A stretch of DNA of 21,989 bases from Acidobacteriaceae bacterium (lineage in GTDB: Bacteria > Acidobacteriota > Terriglobia > Terriglobales > SbA1), in contig PLEA01000586.1 of NCBI GenBank assembly GCA_003136335.1, positions 1 to 21,989 of the forward strand. Reading direction: 5' to 3'. The translations under genes and the position numbers were made by a program. This document shows positions 6,985 to 14,966 of this stretch, piece by piece (the stretch's first letter is position 1; every line of letters starts with the position of its first letter). The notes under the pieces were generated by a model, which was not told the origin of the DNA, ran no database searches, and saw nothing but the letters and a program-made list of their open reading frames with translations.

Positions 6985-8309
6985 ACGGCCAGGCAAAGAC
7001 CGCCCAAGCAAAGCCCGCCCAAGCAAAGACCGTCCAGGCGAAGACCAGCCCGGCACAACAACCAGGACCCGCCTCGGTTCCCTACGCCGCGAAGTGGCTC
7101 AAACCGAGTCGCATTCGTGCGCAGGCGATCGTTCTTGCTCTTTGCGTATGGGGGGTATGCACCGTTGACTTTGCGACGCCCGGTTTGTTTGACCGCGCCG
7201 GCAATATAAAATTCCAGGATTTTCTGCCGTCTTACATTGCCGCCCGATTGATTGCTCAGGGCCGCGCCACTGAACTCTACAACGAGCAGGTCACGGCGGA
7301 CGCGATGCAAGCAGTCGTTGGTCAACCCATCCGCGTGCGCCTGCCCAATCTCTACGGACCACAGCTGGGACTCTTCTTTGTCCCGCTGGCCCGATTCTCG
7401 TTTCCAGTCGCCGCGAGAATCTGGGTCGCCGCCAGCCTTCTCATCCTTACCGGCTGTATTTATTTTGTATGGAGGTCTTGTCCAAGTTTACGTCTGCATT
7501 CCGGCACGGTCTTTATCTGCGCGATTGCTTTTCCTCCGCTCTTTCATTTTTTCGTGCGCGGCCAGATGTCCGCTCTCGTGCTGGCGTGCTTCACGATGGC
7601 CTCTCTTGCATTCCGCGCAGATCGTAGCTGGCTGGCCGGAGTTGCGCTTGGGTTTCTCGTCTTCAAGCCGCAGTTCCTGGTTGCCATTCCGATCGTGCTG
7701 CTGCTGTCGCAGGCATGGAAGCCGTTCGCCGGACTCGTCGTCGCGGCGGGTGCGCAGTTGGCTCTCACCAGAATCTATTTCGGATCCGCAGTGACGCATG
7801 CATACTTCGACGCGCTCCGCCACGTGTCACGCGGCGGCGTAGAACTTAGCCTTGCGCCCATCCAGATGCATTCCTTGCGCTCCTTCTGGTCGTTGCTCAT
7901 TCCCTGGCCGGAAGTTGCGTTCGCGCTATACGTTCTGAGTTCCATTGTCGTGATTGGAATCGCTGCGGCCGTCTGGAAATCTTCACCATCGCTTGCAATT
8001 CGCTTTTCCGCGTTAACCCTCGTCGCGGTACTCGTTAACCCTCACCTTTTCGTTTACGACCTGCTGGTCCTAGCTCCGGTGCTGCTGCTGCTTGTGGACT
8101 GGACCCTGACGAATTCGCAGCCCGTGCTCTCTTCCACGCTGCAACTACTTTTGTATCTCGCATATATCTTGCCTCTGTTCGGACCGCTGTCGCGGTGGAC
8201 TCACGTCCAACTCTCTGTGCCGGCCTTCGCGGTGTTACTGTGGGTTCTGTGGCGTCTTTCCAAAACCCCGCGCCACAAACTTGCCTCAAACGAATTCGGC
8301 GTTGTATAA
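6981..8309 (+). CDS. GT87-like (DUF2029) integral membrane glycosyltransferase
   Basis: The 442-residue protein starts at GTG 6981, overlapping the lipoprotein stop by 4 bases. After an Ala/Lys/Gln-rich cytoplasmic tail of about 45 residues built from a five-residue repeat, it has about 9-10 hydrophobic helices. The segment FLPSYIAARLIAQGRATELYNEQ, followed by NLYGPQLGLFFVPLARF, is typical of the first periplasmic loop of DUF2029/GT87 proteins, polyprenol-phosphate-sugar-dependent mannosyltransferases of the GT-C type. Helices such as SLAFRADRSWLAGVALGFLV and VNPHLFVYDLLVLAPVLLL support this. The sugar and acceptor are unknown. It is followed 21 bases later by the S9 peptidase. Confidence 0.75.
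   Translation: MNGQAKTAQAKPAQAKTVQAKTSPAQQPGPASVPYAAKWLKPSRIRAQAIVLALCVWGVCTVDFATPGLFDRAGNIKFQDFLPSYIAARLIAQGRATELYNEQVTADAMQAVVGQPIRVRLPNLYGPQLGLFFVPLARFSFPVAARIWVAASLLILTGCIYFVWRSCPSLRLHSGTVFICAIAFPPLFHFFVRGQMSALVLACFTMASLAFRADRSWLAGVALGFLVFKPQFLVAIPIVLLLSQAWKPFAGLVVAAGAQLALTRIYFGSAVTHAYFDALRHVSRGGVELSLAPIQMHSLRSFWSLLIPWPEVAFALYVLSSIVVIGIAAAVWKSSPSLAIRFSALTLVAVLVNPHLFVYDLLVLAPVLLLLVDWTLTNSQPVLSSTLQLLLYLAYILPLFGPLSRWTHVQLSVPAFAVLLWVLWRLSKTPRHKLASNEFGVV
6990..7049 (+). repeat. Four tandem 15-bp units encoding QAKxx repeats
   Basis: Four consecutive 15-base units of the type CAGGCAAAGACCGCC begin at 6990, 7005, 7020 and 7035 with a few substitutions. They encode the QAKTA, QAKPA, QAKTV, QAKTS tail of the GT87-like protein. 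Slippage-prone but kept in frame. Confidence 0.85.
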
Positions 8310-8330
8310 ACCTTCTTCCACCGGGACCCT

Positions 8331-10562
8331 ATGCGAATCCACAAAACTGTGTTCATAGTCGTGATTGTCACAAGCTGTGCGCTACTTGGCGTGGCGCAAA
8401 GCAAACCTAAACTTACCCTCGACGAGTTTTTCAATTCGGTCAGCTTTCCCGCTCTTGAGATTTCGCCCGATGGCAATTCGGTCGTGATCGCAACCGAGCG
8501 CGCCGACTGGGACCAGCAAATCTTCCGCAAGGACCTCTGGCTTTATCACGACGACGGCAAAGGCTCGTCTCTGATCCAGTTGACGCAATCCGGCCACGAC
8601 ACGGAGCCGAGGTGGTCCCCGGACGGCCGCTGGATTGCTTTTCTCTCCGAGCGCAAGTCGGCCACCGAGAAGGATGGCGATTCCGATTCTGATTCGAAAG
8701 GCGAGCCCGCGCAGGTCTACCTCATCTCGCCCAACGGCGGCGAAGCGTTTCCTGTGACCCAGGGCGAAGAAGAGGTGAACACCTTTTCGTGGGCCGCGGA
8801 TTCGCAAACGATTTATTTCGCCACCCGCCATCCCTGGAGCAAGACGCAGAAAGACGACTACAAGAAAGAATGGAAAGATGTTCTTCAATATCGTACCGCC
8901 GAGCGCGGCGATACGATTTTCGCCCTGGACCTGGCTGCCGCCCTCACGCGCCACGCGGCCGCGCCCGCGAAGGTGAAAAAAACAGTCAGCGATTCCGATC
9001 AAGAACCCGACCTGACTCCGGGAGCCCACGCCATAGCAAGCACTCCGTTGCGCGTGGATAGCCTGGTCACTTCGCCCGATGGCCACAAGCTCGCATATGC
9101 GAGCAACGCGATCAACCAGCGCCAGGAAAAGTACGAAGACGTCGAACTCTATACACTCGATGTGATGAGTGTGGGCGCGGGCGACTCGCCCGTGCATGCC
9201 GGCAGTAACGCGAATGCCGGAATCGACAGCGCCACCCTCGCCCAACCGCGCCGCATCACCAACAACCAAGCCGCAGAAGCCCGTCCGCACTGGGCCAACG
9301 ACAGCCGCCACATCTTCTTCAGTGTCGAAGTCGGAGACATATCGGGCCCCTACCGCGACCTGCAACCCCATCTCTACTGGGTCGACACCGAATCGGGCAA
9401 AGTCGAACGTGCCCCGATAGAACATGCCCCGATCGAGCAATGGAGCAAAGATTTCATCGGCCCCGTCGAGCACTATGCCGTTGCCGCCGATTCGGTGCTG
9501 ACTTCCGCACGCGTCGGCACTGAAGTCCAGATGTATTCTGCGGCCAAGCCCTCCGAGTCGCTGCACCGCCTCAGCGGATGGCCAGGCACGTACGCCGATA
9601 TTTCGGTCGCAGCCCACTCCTCGCGCGTGGCCTTCGTCTACTCTTCACTCGGCAAGCCCGAAGAAGTCTATCTCGCAGACAGCGCGACCAAGCTCGATCA
9701 AGCGCATCCCATCTCCTCCTTCAACAAACTTTTTACCGAACGCGATCTTCCTCAGGGCAAGCCCTACCAGTGGAAAGCCGACGACGGTACCACGATTGAA
9801 GGCATGCTGATCTATCCTCCCGGCAGCTTCGAATCAGGAAAGCCGGAAGCCAAGCACCTTCCCATGCTGACCTTCATTCACGGCGGCCCCGCCGACGCCG
9901 ACGGCAATCACTTCGAAGCCGACTGGTACCAGTGGGCCGCGCTCGCCGCCACCAACGGCTGGCTCGTCTTTGAGCCCAACTACCGCGGTTCCACCGGATA
10001 CGGCGACAACTTCCTGATGCAAATCGTTCCCACAATCGTCTCGCGCCCGGGCAAGGACATTCTCGAAGGCATCGACGCGCTGGTGAAGGACGGCATCGCC
10101 GATCCCGATCATCTGGCCATCGGCGGCTACAGCTATGGCGGATACATGACCAACTGGCTGATCACCCAAACCACGCGCTTCAAGGCCGCAGTCACAGGCG
10201 CGGGCGCGGTCGAGCACGTCGGCAACTGGGGCAACGACGACACCACCTACGACGACGCCTATTTTCTGGGCGGACGTCCCTGGGAAGCCCAGCAGCGCTA
10301 TCACGACGAAGCCGCCATTTTTCAGATCGACAAAGTCCGCACCCCCACGCACATGGTAGCCGGTGCCGACGACATCCGCGTCGCCGTAATGGAAGATTAT
10401 CTGTTAGAGCATGCGTTGTATTCGCTTGGCATTCCGAACAAACTGCTGATCTTCCCCGGCGAAGGCCACTCCCTCTCGAAGAATCCCTGGCACGGCAAAA
10501 TCAAAGTGCGCGAAGAACTGAAGTGGCTGCAAAAGTACGGCGGCGTCCCAGCAGGGAACTGA
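8331..10562 (+). CDS. S9 family (prolyl oligopeptidase / dipeptidyl aminopeptidase-like) peptidase
   Basis: The 743-residue product has an N-terminal signal sequence (about residues 1-24, ending near GVAQS), a TolB/DPP-type beta-propeller (for example SPDGNSVVIA, SPDGRWIAFLSE, SPDGHKLAYASN) up to about residue 480, and a C-terminal alpha/beta-hydrolase domain. The catalytic triad is visible: Ser601 in GGYSYGGY, Asp681 in GADDIRV, His713 in GEGHSLS. HGGPADADGN and NYRGSTGYGDNF are the oxyanion-hole and family motifs. It should cleave short peptides in the periplasm or outside. Residues about 281-303 look like an insertion (GAGDSP...) coming from a palindromic repeat at 9174-9204. The ATG at 8331 is preceded only by a weak GGGA. 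A hairpin at 10590-10626 ends the unit. Confidence 0.92.
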   Translation: MRIHKTVFIVVIVTSCALLGVAQSKPKLTLDEFFNSVSFPALEISPDGNSVVIATERADWDQQIFRKDLWLYHDDGKGSSLIQLTQSGHDTEPRWSPDGRWIAFLSERKSATEKDGDSDSDSKGEPAQVYLISPNGGEAFPVTQGEEEVNTFSWAADSQTIYFATRHPWSKTQKDDYKKEWKDVLQYRTAERGDTIFALDLAAALTRHAAAPAKVKKTVSDSDQEPDLTPGAHAIASTPLRVDSLVTSPDGHKLAYASNAINQRQEKYEDVELYTLDVMSVGAGDSPVHAGSNANAGIDSATLAQPRRITNNQAAEARPHWANDSRHIFFSVEVGDISGPYRDLQPHLYWVDTESGKVERAPIEHAPIEQWSKDFIGPVEHYAVAADSVLTSARVGTEVQMYSAAKPSESLHRLSGWPGTYADISVAAHSSRVAFVYSSLGKPEEVYLADSATKLDQAHPISSFNKLFTERDLPQGKPYQWKADDGTTIEGMLIYPPGSFESGKPEAKHLPMLTFIHGGPADADGNHFEADWYQWAALAATNGWLVFEPNYRGSTGYGDNFLMQIVPTIVSRPGKDILEGIDALVKDGIADPDHLAIGGYSYGGYMTNWLITQTTRFKAAVTGAGAVEHVGNWGNDDTTYDDAYFLGGRPWEAQQRYHDEAAIFQIDKVRTPTHMVAGADDIRVAVMEDYLLEHALYSLGIPNKLLIFPGEGHSLSKNPWHGKIKVREELKWLQKYGGVPAGN
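9174..9204 (+). repeat. Dispersed palindromic repeat, copy 1 (inside the S9 peptidase gene)
   Basis: The 31-base stretch beginning GGCGCGGGCGACTCGCCCG matches 14184-14214 at 28 of 31 positions, with the first 19 bases identical. Its core GCGGGCGACTCGCCCG(C/T)GC folds into a tight hairpin. It is read in frame as VGAGDSPVHAG in a loop of the beta-propeller. Confidence 0.75.
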
Positions 10563-10589
10563 TTCGATCCGAAAAAAGACCCGAGGGTG

Positions 10590-10626
10590 CCCCACTCTAG
10601 TCGCGTTTTGTGCGACTAGGGTGGGG
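10590..10626 (+). terminator. Strong hairpin after the S9 peptidase gene
   Basis: Left arm CCCCACTCTAGTCGC (10590-10604) pairs with GCGACTAGGGTGGGG (10612-10626) over 15 positions with a single G-U pair and a 7-base loop GTTTTGT, followed by ATTTT. It lies 28 bases after the S9 stop. It works as a rho-independent terminator candidate. It also resembles the GGGTGCCCCAC palindromes repeated in acidobacterial intergenic regions (recollection), so it may be a mobile palindrome that was kept as a terminator. Confidence 0.65.
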
Positions 10627-10728
10627 ATTTTGACTTGAGTATATATATTCATTTGTTTTTACACCTTCGAGTTGAAATCTTTGTTTCCGTGAACCTGGCG
10701 CGGCTGGGTATGGGCGGGATATGGGCAA

Positions 10729-11428
10729 ATGGCTCAGAACTTGCGCCCAGACGGGCAAACCTCGCCGAACGCGATCCAGAAGACTCCACCGCAACAGAGT
10801 TCGGGAGACGGCTACTACGTGTGGACTGGAAAGTACGATCTAACCCAGTCCGGTCCTGGAGGCATGAACTTGAGCGCTCCCATAACTCAGGAGAGCTTCC
10901 CGTATAGTACGCCAGTGACGTTCCGGGCTACCGGCCGCAGTCCGCAGTGCGCCTCGGGCGTGGCAGCGATGCGCGTCTATACTTCTCCGGGCGTCGCAGC
11001 TTACACAACGAACGGGGCAACTCTCGACGCAAACATTTCGTTTGCAGCGCCGAATTTGAACACCTAATTCCTATAACCCCGTAATCGTCGTTTACGACAA
11101 CTGCGGCAAGGCGTTCAGCATGGCGGTCCCGATCATCGTTCAAGGTCCGCCGATGTCCCCCGGCGATCCGAACGTGGTGTCTCCGACCAATGGCGGCGTG
11201 GTCACCTCGCCGGTCCACTACGTGGCGAGCGCCAGCGCGCCGAATTGCAGTAAGGGCATCTCGGCGATGCGCATCTACACTGCACCGCGTGTCGGAGCTT
11301 ACACCGTAAATGGTGCTTCGCTCGACACATACTTGAATACGGCAACTGGAACTTACAACGTCGTCGTACAAGCTTGGGATAATTGCGGAGGCGTGTACAA
11401 GACGCCCTTAACGATCACGGTAGAGTAG
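10729..11428 (+). pseudogene. Frameshifted protein with two tandem Ig-like repeats
   Basis: Two open frames, 10729-11067 (112 residues) and 11120-11428 (102 residues), are two halves of one protein. At 11065 the first ends in TAA within AACACCTAATTCCTAT. Removing one A restores NTYSYNPVIVVYDNCGKAFSMAV, which joins the second frame without loss. The joined product has two homologous units of about 85 residues: unit 1 with CASGVAAMRVYTSPGVAAYTTNGATLD and YDNCGKAF, unit 2 with CSKGISAMRIYTAPRVGAYTVNGASLD and WDNCGG. They look like beta-sandwich (Ig-like) surface modules with a conserved Cys pair. No signal peptide is seen at ATG 10729, and the frame is closed by TGA at 10690, so the 5' end may also be lost. 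A sequencing error is possible. Confidence 0.7.
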
Positions 11429-11450
11429 TCGTAATTTCGCCAACATCAGA

Positions 11451-11481
11451 GCAGGGCTGGCTCATGCGGGCCAGCCCCTGC
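11451..11481 (+). terminator. GC-rich hairpin after the Ig-like pseudogene
   Basis: GCAGGGCTGGC (11451-11461) pairs with GCCAGCCCCTGC (11470-11481), leaving one bulged base and an 8-base loop. It sits 22 bases downstream of the pseudogene stop. There is no good T-run, so termination efficiency is uncertain. Confidence 0.5.
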
Positions 11482-11623
11482 GTTGCCGGGTTATAGAAGA
11501 CGCTGACAGGCTATTCGTTTGCCACTCCCCACGATGCCGCTTTTCCGGCAAATTTTGCGTCTTGTGGCCTTCGCCCCTGTTCGGGATCACTCCAATTGCG
11601 GATAGAATAAACTGTGCACCCAA

Positions 11624-11700
<77 letters not shown>

Positions 11701-11733
11701 GTTTTTTGTTCCTGTGGCGCTTTCCTGCCAAAT

Positions 11734-12093
11734 TTAGGTTTTCGGTTTGCGGTGTTCGCAGGTTGGAGTGTTCAGGCAGGAATCCGCCAGGCGGAGGCGC
11801 TCAACGGGCTTGCCGCCGAGGATGTGCGATTCAATGATTTCGTCTACGTCCGCTTCGGTGATGTGTCCGTACCAAACAGCGTCCGGGTAGACCACGACGT
11901 TAGGACCGTGTTCGCACTGATCGAGGCAGCCGGATTGATTGGCGCGCACTTTGCCCTTCAGCCCGCGCTCGGCTAGCTTTTGCTTGAAGAGCTTTTGCAG
12001 CCTCGCCTGCGCCAGAGGATCGCAGCACCCGCGAGGATGGCCGGCCGGACGCTGGTTTCCGCAGACGAAAATATGCTTTTCGAACTTTGGCAT
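11734..12093 (-). CDS. Thioredoxin-like [2Fe-2S] ferredoxin
   Basis: The 119-residue product starts at ATG 12093 after CGAGGAGCCA, a good ribosome site; an extended frame up to 12315 has no such support. MPKFEKHIFVCGNQRP, then RGCCDPLAQARLQKLFKQKL, then ANQSGCLDQCEHGPNVVVYPDAVWYGHIT match the thioredoxin-like ferredoxins (Aquifex Fd4 and NuoE-like fold). The cluster cysteines are C11, C23 or C24, C56 and C60 (C-X~12-C-X~31-C-X3-C). It is a soluble electron carrier; the partner is unknown. The tail carries two further cysteines (C106, C112) outside the usual fold. It is transcribed away from purA. Confidence 0.85.
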   Translation of the reverse strand: MPKFEKHIFVCGNQRPAGHPRGCCDPLAQARLQKLFKQKLAERGLKGKVRANQSGCLDQCEHGPNVVVYPDAVWYGHITEADVDEIIESHILGGKPVERLRLADSCLNTPTCEHRKPKT

Positions 12094-12516
12094 TGGCTCC
12101 TCGACGAAACAGATTTCGTGCCATCTTACCTGAGAGGACCCATAGCCTGAGCAAGTCCCGGTTGCGGGTTTCTTCTCGGAGGCGTCAGCCCCGATCTCGG
12201 CTCTGTTCAGCCGGATGAGGGATCTTGCGCGAGAGATATCGCGCATGCGTTGCCGGTCTGGGCGCGAGATCTTTCGCTCCGCCTGAAAAACGGCTACGCT
12301 CAGGATCACTCCCACGAGAACGGGGGAATTCGCTCTGCGCGATTACGGCCTATCGCGCGTTGCTATCGCCGTGGGGACACGATAAGATATTTCGTACACT
12401 TCTTCTCCGCTCTGATCCCAGCAATTTTTAGTGAGTCATGCTTGCGGGCAAAGAGTGTGCGACCCCGGGCGCAGCGCAGACATCTGCCTGCTTGAAACTT
12501 CCTGACGGAGTTGGCA
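12094..12516. other. 423-base intergenic region between divergent ferredoxin and purA genes
   Basis: No convincing gene lies here. It should hold the promoters of both genes. The left part has ATCTTA (12123-12128, minus-strand TAAGAT), a possible -10 for the ferredoxin gene. The middle (about 12215-12320) has an inverted repeat GCGCGA-N6-TCGCGC at 12227-12244, a second GCGCGAGA at 12262-12269, and a stretch ending ACGGCTACGCTCAGGAT. This stretch reminds me of dispersed intergenic elements of Acidobacteria, but only one copy is present here, so it cannot be tested within the window. The right part is the purA promoter and leader. Confidence 0.5.
12360..12388 (+). promoter_or_regulatory. Candidate sigma-70-type promoter for purA
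   Basis: TTGCTA (12360-12365) and TAAGAT (12383-12388) are separated by 17 bases; each matches the consensus at four of six positions. Initiation near 12395 would leave a leader of about 120 bases before purA. No riboswitch fold was recognised in it. Confidence 0.5.
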
Positions 12517-13842
12517 TTGAAAAAAGGCAGGACTGCGGTGATCGTGGGCGCCCAGTGGGGCGATGAGGGCAAAGGGAAGATCGTCGACGTGTTGTCGGAG
12601 AACTTCTCGGTCGTGGCCCGCTATGCCGGCGGACACAATGCCGGCCATACCGTCATCATCAACGGCAAGAAATTTATTCTCCAACTGGTTCCTTGCGGCG
12701 TGTTGCGCGCCGGATGCCGCAGTGTCATTGGCAACGGCGTGGTGCTCGATCCACTGGCATTTCTGAAAGAGGCGGGCACCTTGCGCGAAGCCGGGGTGAA
12801 GATCGACGGCCATCTTTTCGTTTCCAACCGCGCCCACGTGATCTTGCCCTACCATCGCATGATCGAACTGGCGGCGGAGAATGCGCCGGGACGTGTCAAG
12901 ATTGGGACCACGTCGCGTGGCATCGGCCCAGCCTACGAAGACAAGATGGGGCGCCGCGGGCTTCGCGTCGCGGATCTGCTGGATCTGCAGTTGCTCAAGA
13001 AGCACATCGAGAATGCCGTGCGCGAGAAGAACATGATTGCGCATGCGCTCTTCAATACTGAACCCCTCGACGCCGACAAGATGTATACGGAATACGCGGA
13101 CGCCGCGGCGAAGATCGCGCCGTTCGTCTTTGATACGGCGGTCCTGCTGAACCAGGCGTTGAACAATGGGGAATCGATTCTGTTTGAGGGTGCGCAGGGG
13201 ACGATGCTCGACATCGATCATGGGACCTATCCGTTTGTGACGTCTTCGAGCGCGACTTCTGGCGGAGCAGTCATCGGTACGGGGGTTGCGCCCAATGCGA
13301 TCAATTCGGTGATTGGAATTACTAAAGCGTACTGCACGCGCGTGGGCGAGGGACCGTTCCCCAGCGAAGACAAAGGCGAGGCCGGGAACAACCTGCGCAA
13401 ACGCGGCAATGAATATGGCGCGGTCACCGGGCGCCCGCGCCGCACGGGATGGCTTGACTTGCCGCTGCTGCGTTACTCGGGAATGATCAACGGCACTTCG
13501 TGGCTGGTGGTTACCAAGCTTGATGTGCTCGATGAACTCTCCGAGATTCCGGTCTGTGTCGGTTACAAGATCGACGGAAAGACTACGTCCGACGCGCCTG
13601 CACAGGCTAGCGGCTACGACAAAATCGAGTGCATTTATAAAAAGCTGCCGGGCTGGCGGACTTCGACGGAGGGCATCACGGACTACGAAAAATTGCCCAA
13701 GCCGGCGCGGGAGTATTTGGCATTCATCGAGAAGGAGGCGGGAGCGAAGGTGGGCATGATCTCCACCGGCCCGGACCGCAACCATACCATCCTGGTGGAT
13801 GAATTCGTTTCGGAGTTGAAGACGGCTGCGAGAAAAGCTTAG
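12517..13842 (+). CDS. purA: Adenylosuccinate synthetase
   Basis: PurA joins IMP and aspartate using GTP to form adenylosuccinate, the first committed step to AMP, in the cytoplasm. The N-terminal GAQWGDEGKGK (Asp16 catalytic, GTP loop), GGHNAGHT (His40/His44), IGTTSRGIGPAYEDK, ILFEGAQGTMLDIDHGTYPFVTSS and the C-terminal GTP-binding STGPDRNHTI are all present, and the length of 441 residues is normal. The frame allows TTG at 12511 or 12517. GGAG at 12507-12510 touches the first but stands 6 bases before the second, so I chose TTG 12517 (MKKGRTAVIVG). A promoter candidate lies at 12360-12388. The next gene follows after 44 bases and could be co-transcribed. Confidence 0.97.
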   Translation: MKKGRTAVIVGAQWGDEGKGKIVDVLSENFSVVARYAGGHNAGHTVIINGKKFILQLVPCGVLRAGCRSVIGNGVVLDPLAFLKEAGTLREAGVKIDGHLFVSNRAHVILPYHRMIELAAENAPGRVKIGTTSRGIGPAYEDKMGRRGLRVADLLDLQLLKKHIENAVREKNMIAHALFNTEPLDADKMYTEYADAAAKIAPFVFDTAVLLNQALNNGESILFEGAQGTMLDIDHGTYPFVTSSSATSGGAVIGTGVAPNAINSVIGITKAYCTRVGEGPFPSEDKGEAGNNLRKRGNEYGAVTGRPRRTGWLDLPLLRYSGMINGTSWLVVTKLDVLDELSEIPVCVGYKIDGKTTSDAPAQASGYDKIECIYKKLPGWRTSTEGITDYEKLPKPAREYLAFIEKEAGAKVGMISTGPDRNHTILVDEFVSELKTAARKA

Positions 13843-13886
13843 AATCGCTTCCCCGACAGACCAGCTAACGCGGGAGGAGTGAAACG

Positions 13887-14174
13887 ATGGTGGTATTGGC
13901 AGTGACCTGGATGGCGAAAGTGGGGCACGAGGCCGAAGTCGCCGCGCTTTTTGAGAAGTTGACGGAACAGTCCCGCAAGGAGCCGGGTTGTGCGATGTAC
14001 CAGGTGCATCGGCACAAGACGGAGCCGCGCCGCTTCTTCATTTACGAACAGTATAAGGATGATGCCGCGCTCGAGGCGCACCGCGGCGCGCCGCATTTCC
14101 TGCAACATGCCCGCAAGGATCTCCCCAAGATTGCCGATCGCGTGGAAGGACATCTGTACGAACCGCTAGGGTAG
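13887..14174 (+). CDS. Antibiotic biosynthesis monooxygenase (ABM/YgiN-like) domain protein
   Basis: This 95-residue single-domain protein starts at ATG 13887 after GGGAGGAG, a strong ribosome site. MVVLAVTWMAKVGHEAEVAALFEKL, EPGCAMYQVHRHKTEPRRFFIYEQYKDDAALEAH and HFLQHARKDLP are the typical dimeric alpha/beta-barrel ABM pattern (PF03992). Relatives act as quinol or small-aromatic monooxygenases without a cofactor, or as heme-degrading enzymes; the substrate cannot be told here. It lies 44 bases after purA in the same direction. A compact hairpin follows at 14185-14205. Confidence 0.85.
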   Translation: MVVLAVTWMAKVGHEAEVAALFEKLTEQSRKEPGCAMYQVHRHKTEPRRFFIYEQYKDDAALEAHRGAPHFLQHARKDLPKIADRVEGHLYEPLG

Positions 14175-14183
14175 GGGTGGGTA

Positions 14184-14214
14184 GGCGCGGGCGACTCGCC
14201 CGCGCTTGTCGGCA
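14184..14214 (+). repeat. Dispersed palindromic repeat, copy 2 (intergenic hairpin)
   Basis: GCGCGGGCG-ACT-CGCCCGCGC (14185-14205) is a perfect 9-bp hairpin 10 bases after the ABM gene stop. The 31-base unit matches 9174-9204 with three differences. It may act as a bidirectional transcript end between the convergent ABM and tautomerase/ndk genes, although no T-run follows. Confidence 0.75.
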
Positions 14215-14244
14215 AAACAATCGGATAATCGAGCGCCGAGCCGA

Positions 14245-14421
14245 TCACTTTACTTTATCAATCATCAACTCGCCGCCGCTCGCGTAGCTTTCCTTGGAGA
14301 CCTCATTCGCTTCCCGCCGCGCCCCGGCTTCTTCCACCAGCGCGTCGGTAATCCGCTTCGCGATCTTGCGCTTTTGATCGGCGGTACGGCCTTGCAGCAT
14401 CGTGATCTGGACCACGGGCAT
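14245..14421 (-). CDS. Short tautomerase-family (4-oxalocrotonate tautomerase-like) protein, internally shortened
   Basis: The minus-strand frame from ATG 14421 to TGA 14245-14247 encodes 58 residues: MPVVQITMLQGRTADQKRKI, then AKRITDALVEEAGARREANE, then VSKESYASGGELMIDKVK. The Pro after Met is the catalytic base of the tautomerase superfamily, LQGRT.DQK...I...ITDALVE is the usual first helix, and ESYASGGEL matches the C-terminal W/F-GxGG turn. A strong ribosome site GAGGAG stands 8 bases before the ATG. Compared with 4-OT (about 62 residues), the central strand between GARR and EVSKES is missing about five residues, which would remove the beta-strand carrying the active-site Arg. It may be degenerate. 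It lies 113 bases downstream of ndk on the same strand. Confidence 0.7.
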   Translation of the reverse strand: MPVVQITMLQGRTADQKRKIAKRITDALVEEAGARREANEVSKESYASGGELMIDKVK

Positions 14422-14534
14422 CTGCGCAACTCCTCGAGTGCCAACATCCCTTCGGCTTCGCTTACCGCAGGGGTGACGGCTGCCATGCGGGCATTCGCTC
14501 GCACCTTGAGCCGCCGAGACGGCGGGCGCAACGA

Positions 14535-14960
14535 TTATTTCGCGAGTTCGTATCCCGCGAAGAAAAAGCTTAGCTCAAAACGAGCTGTATCTTCCGCGTC
14601 GGAACCGTGGATCGCGTTGTGCTCGATGTTGGTCGCCCACTTTTTGCGGATGGTGCCGTCCTCGGCGCTGGCCAGGTTGGTGGCGCCCATCAGTTTGCGC
14701 AAGTCGGCGATGGCGTTTTCTTTTTCCAGAGCCAGCACTACGATCGGTCCGCTCGACATGAAGTCGGTAAGCGTGTTGAAGAATGGCCGCGCGGCATGCA
14801 CGGCGTAGAACTGCTCGGCCTGATGCTTGGATATTTCCAGCATCTTCATGGCGAGAATGCGAAAGCCGTTTTTCTCGAATTGTTCGATAATGTCGCCGAC
14901 TGCATTTTTGCGGACGGCGTCGGGCTTGACGATGGTGAAGGTGCGTTGCAGAGTTTTCAT
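14535..14960 (-). CDS. ndk: Nucleoside diphosphate kinase
   Basis: This 141-residue enzyme transfers the gamma-phosphate from ATP to other nucleoside diphosphates through a phosphohistidine. [13 protein letters not shown] begins the fold, [17 protein letters not shown] is the core strand, and [16 protein letters not shown] contains the catalytic His118. Length and motifs are normal for bacterial Ndk. ATG 14960 has no clear Shine-Dalgarno; the 77-base gap to sucD contains a GTCGTTGGTCCTTGG-type repeat. It probably shares a transcript with sucC-sucD, which fits its role in balancing the ATP/GTP made by succinyl-CoA synthetase. Confidence 0.96.
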   Translation of the reverse strand: MKTLQRTFTIVKPDAVRKNAVGDIIEQFEKNGFRILAMKMLEISKHQAEQFYAVHAARPFFNTLTDFMSSGPIVVLALEKENAIADLRKLMGATNLASAEDGTIRKKWATNIEHNAIHGSDAEDTARFELSFFFAGYELAK

Positions 14961-14966
14961 AGGTTC

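Noticed and set aside
6990..7049. Tandem 15-bp units as a CRISPR-like array
   Set aside because: There are no spacers, the units are contiguous, and they encode a QAKxx protein tail in frame.
8382..9617. Long minus-strand frame (411 residues) opposite the S9 peptidase
   Set aside because: GC-rich codon bias produces long antisense frames; the plus-strand product has a full catalytic triad and signal peptide.
12094..12315. N-terminal extension of the ferredoxin frame to 12315
   Set aside because: The extension has no ferredoxin-like sequence, and a strong ribosome site stands directly before ATG 12093.
12395..12516. Possible purine riboswitch in the purA leader
   Set aside because: No three-way-junction pattern or conserved aptamer core was recognisable by eye.
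12436..13785. Minus-strand frame of 449 residues opposite purA
   Set aside because: It is a shadow of purA, whose motifs are unambiguous.
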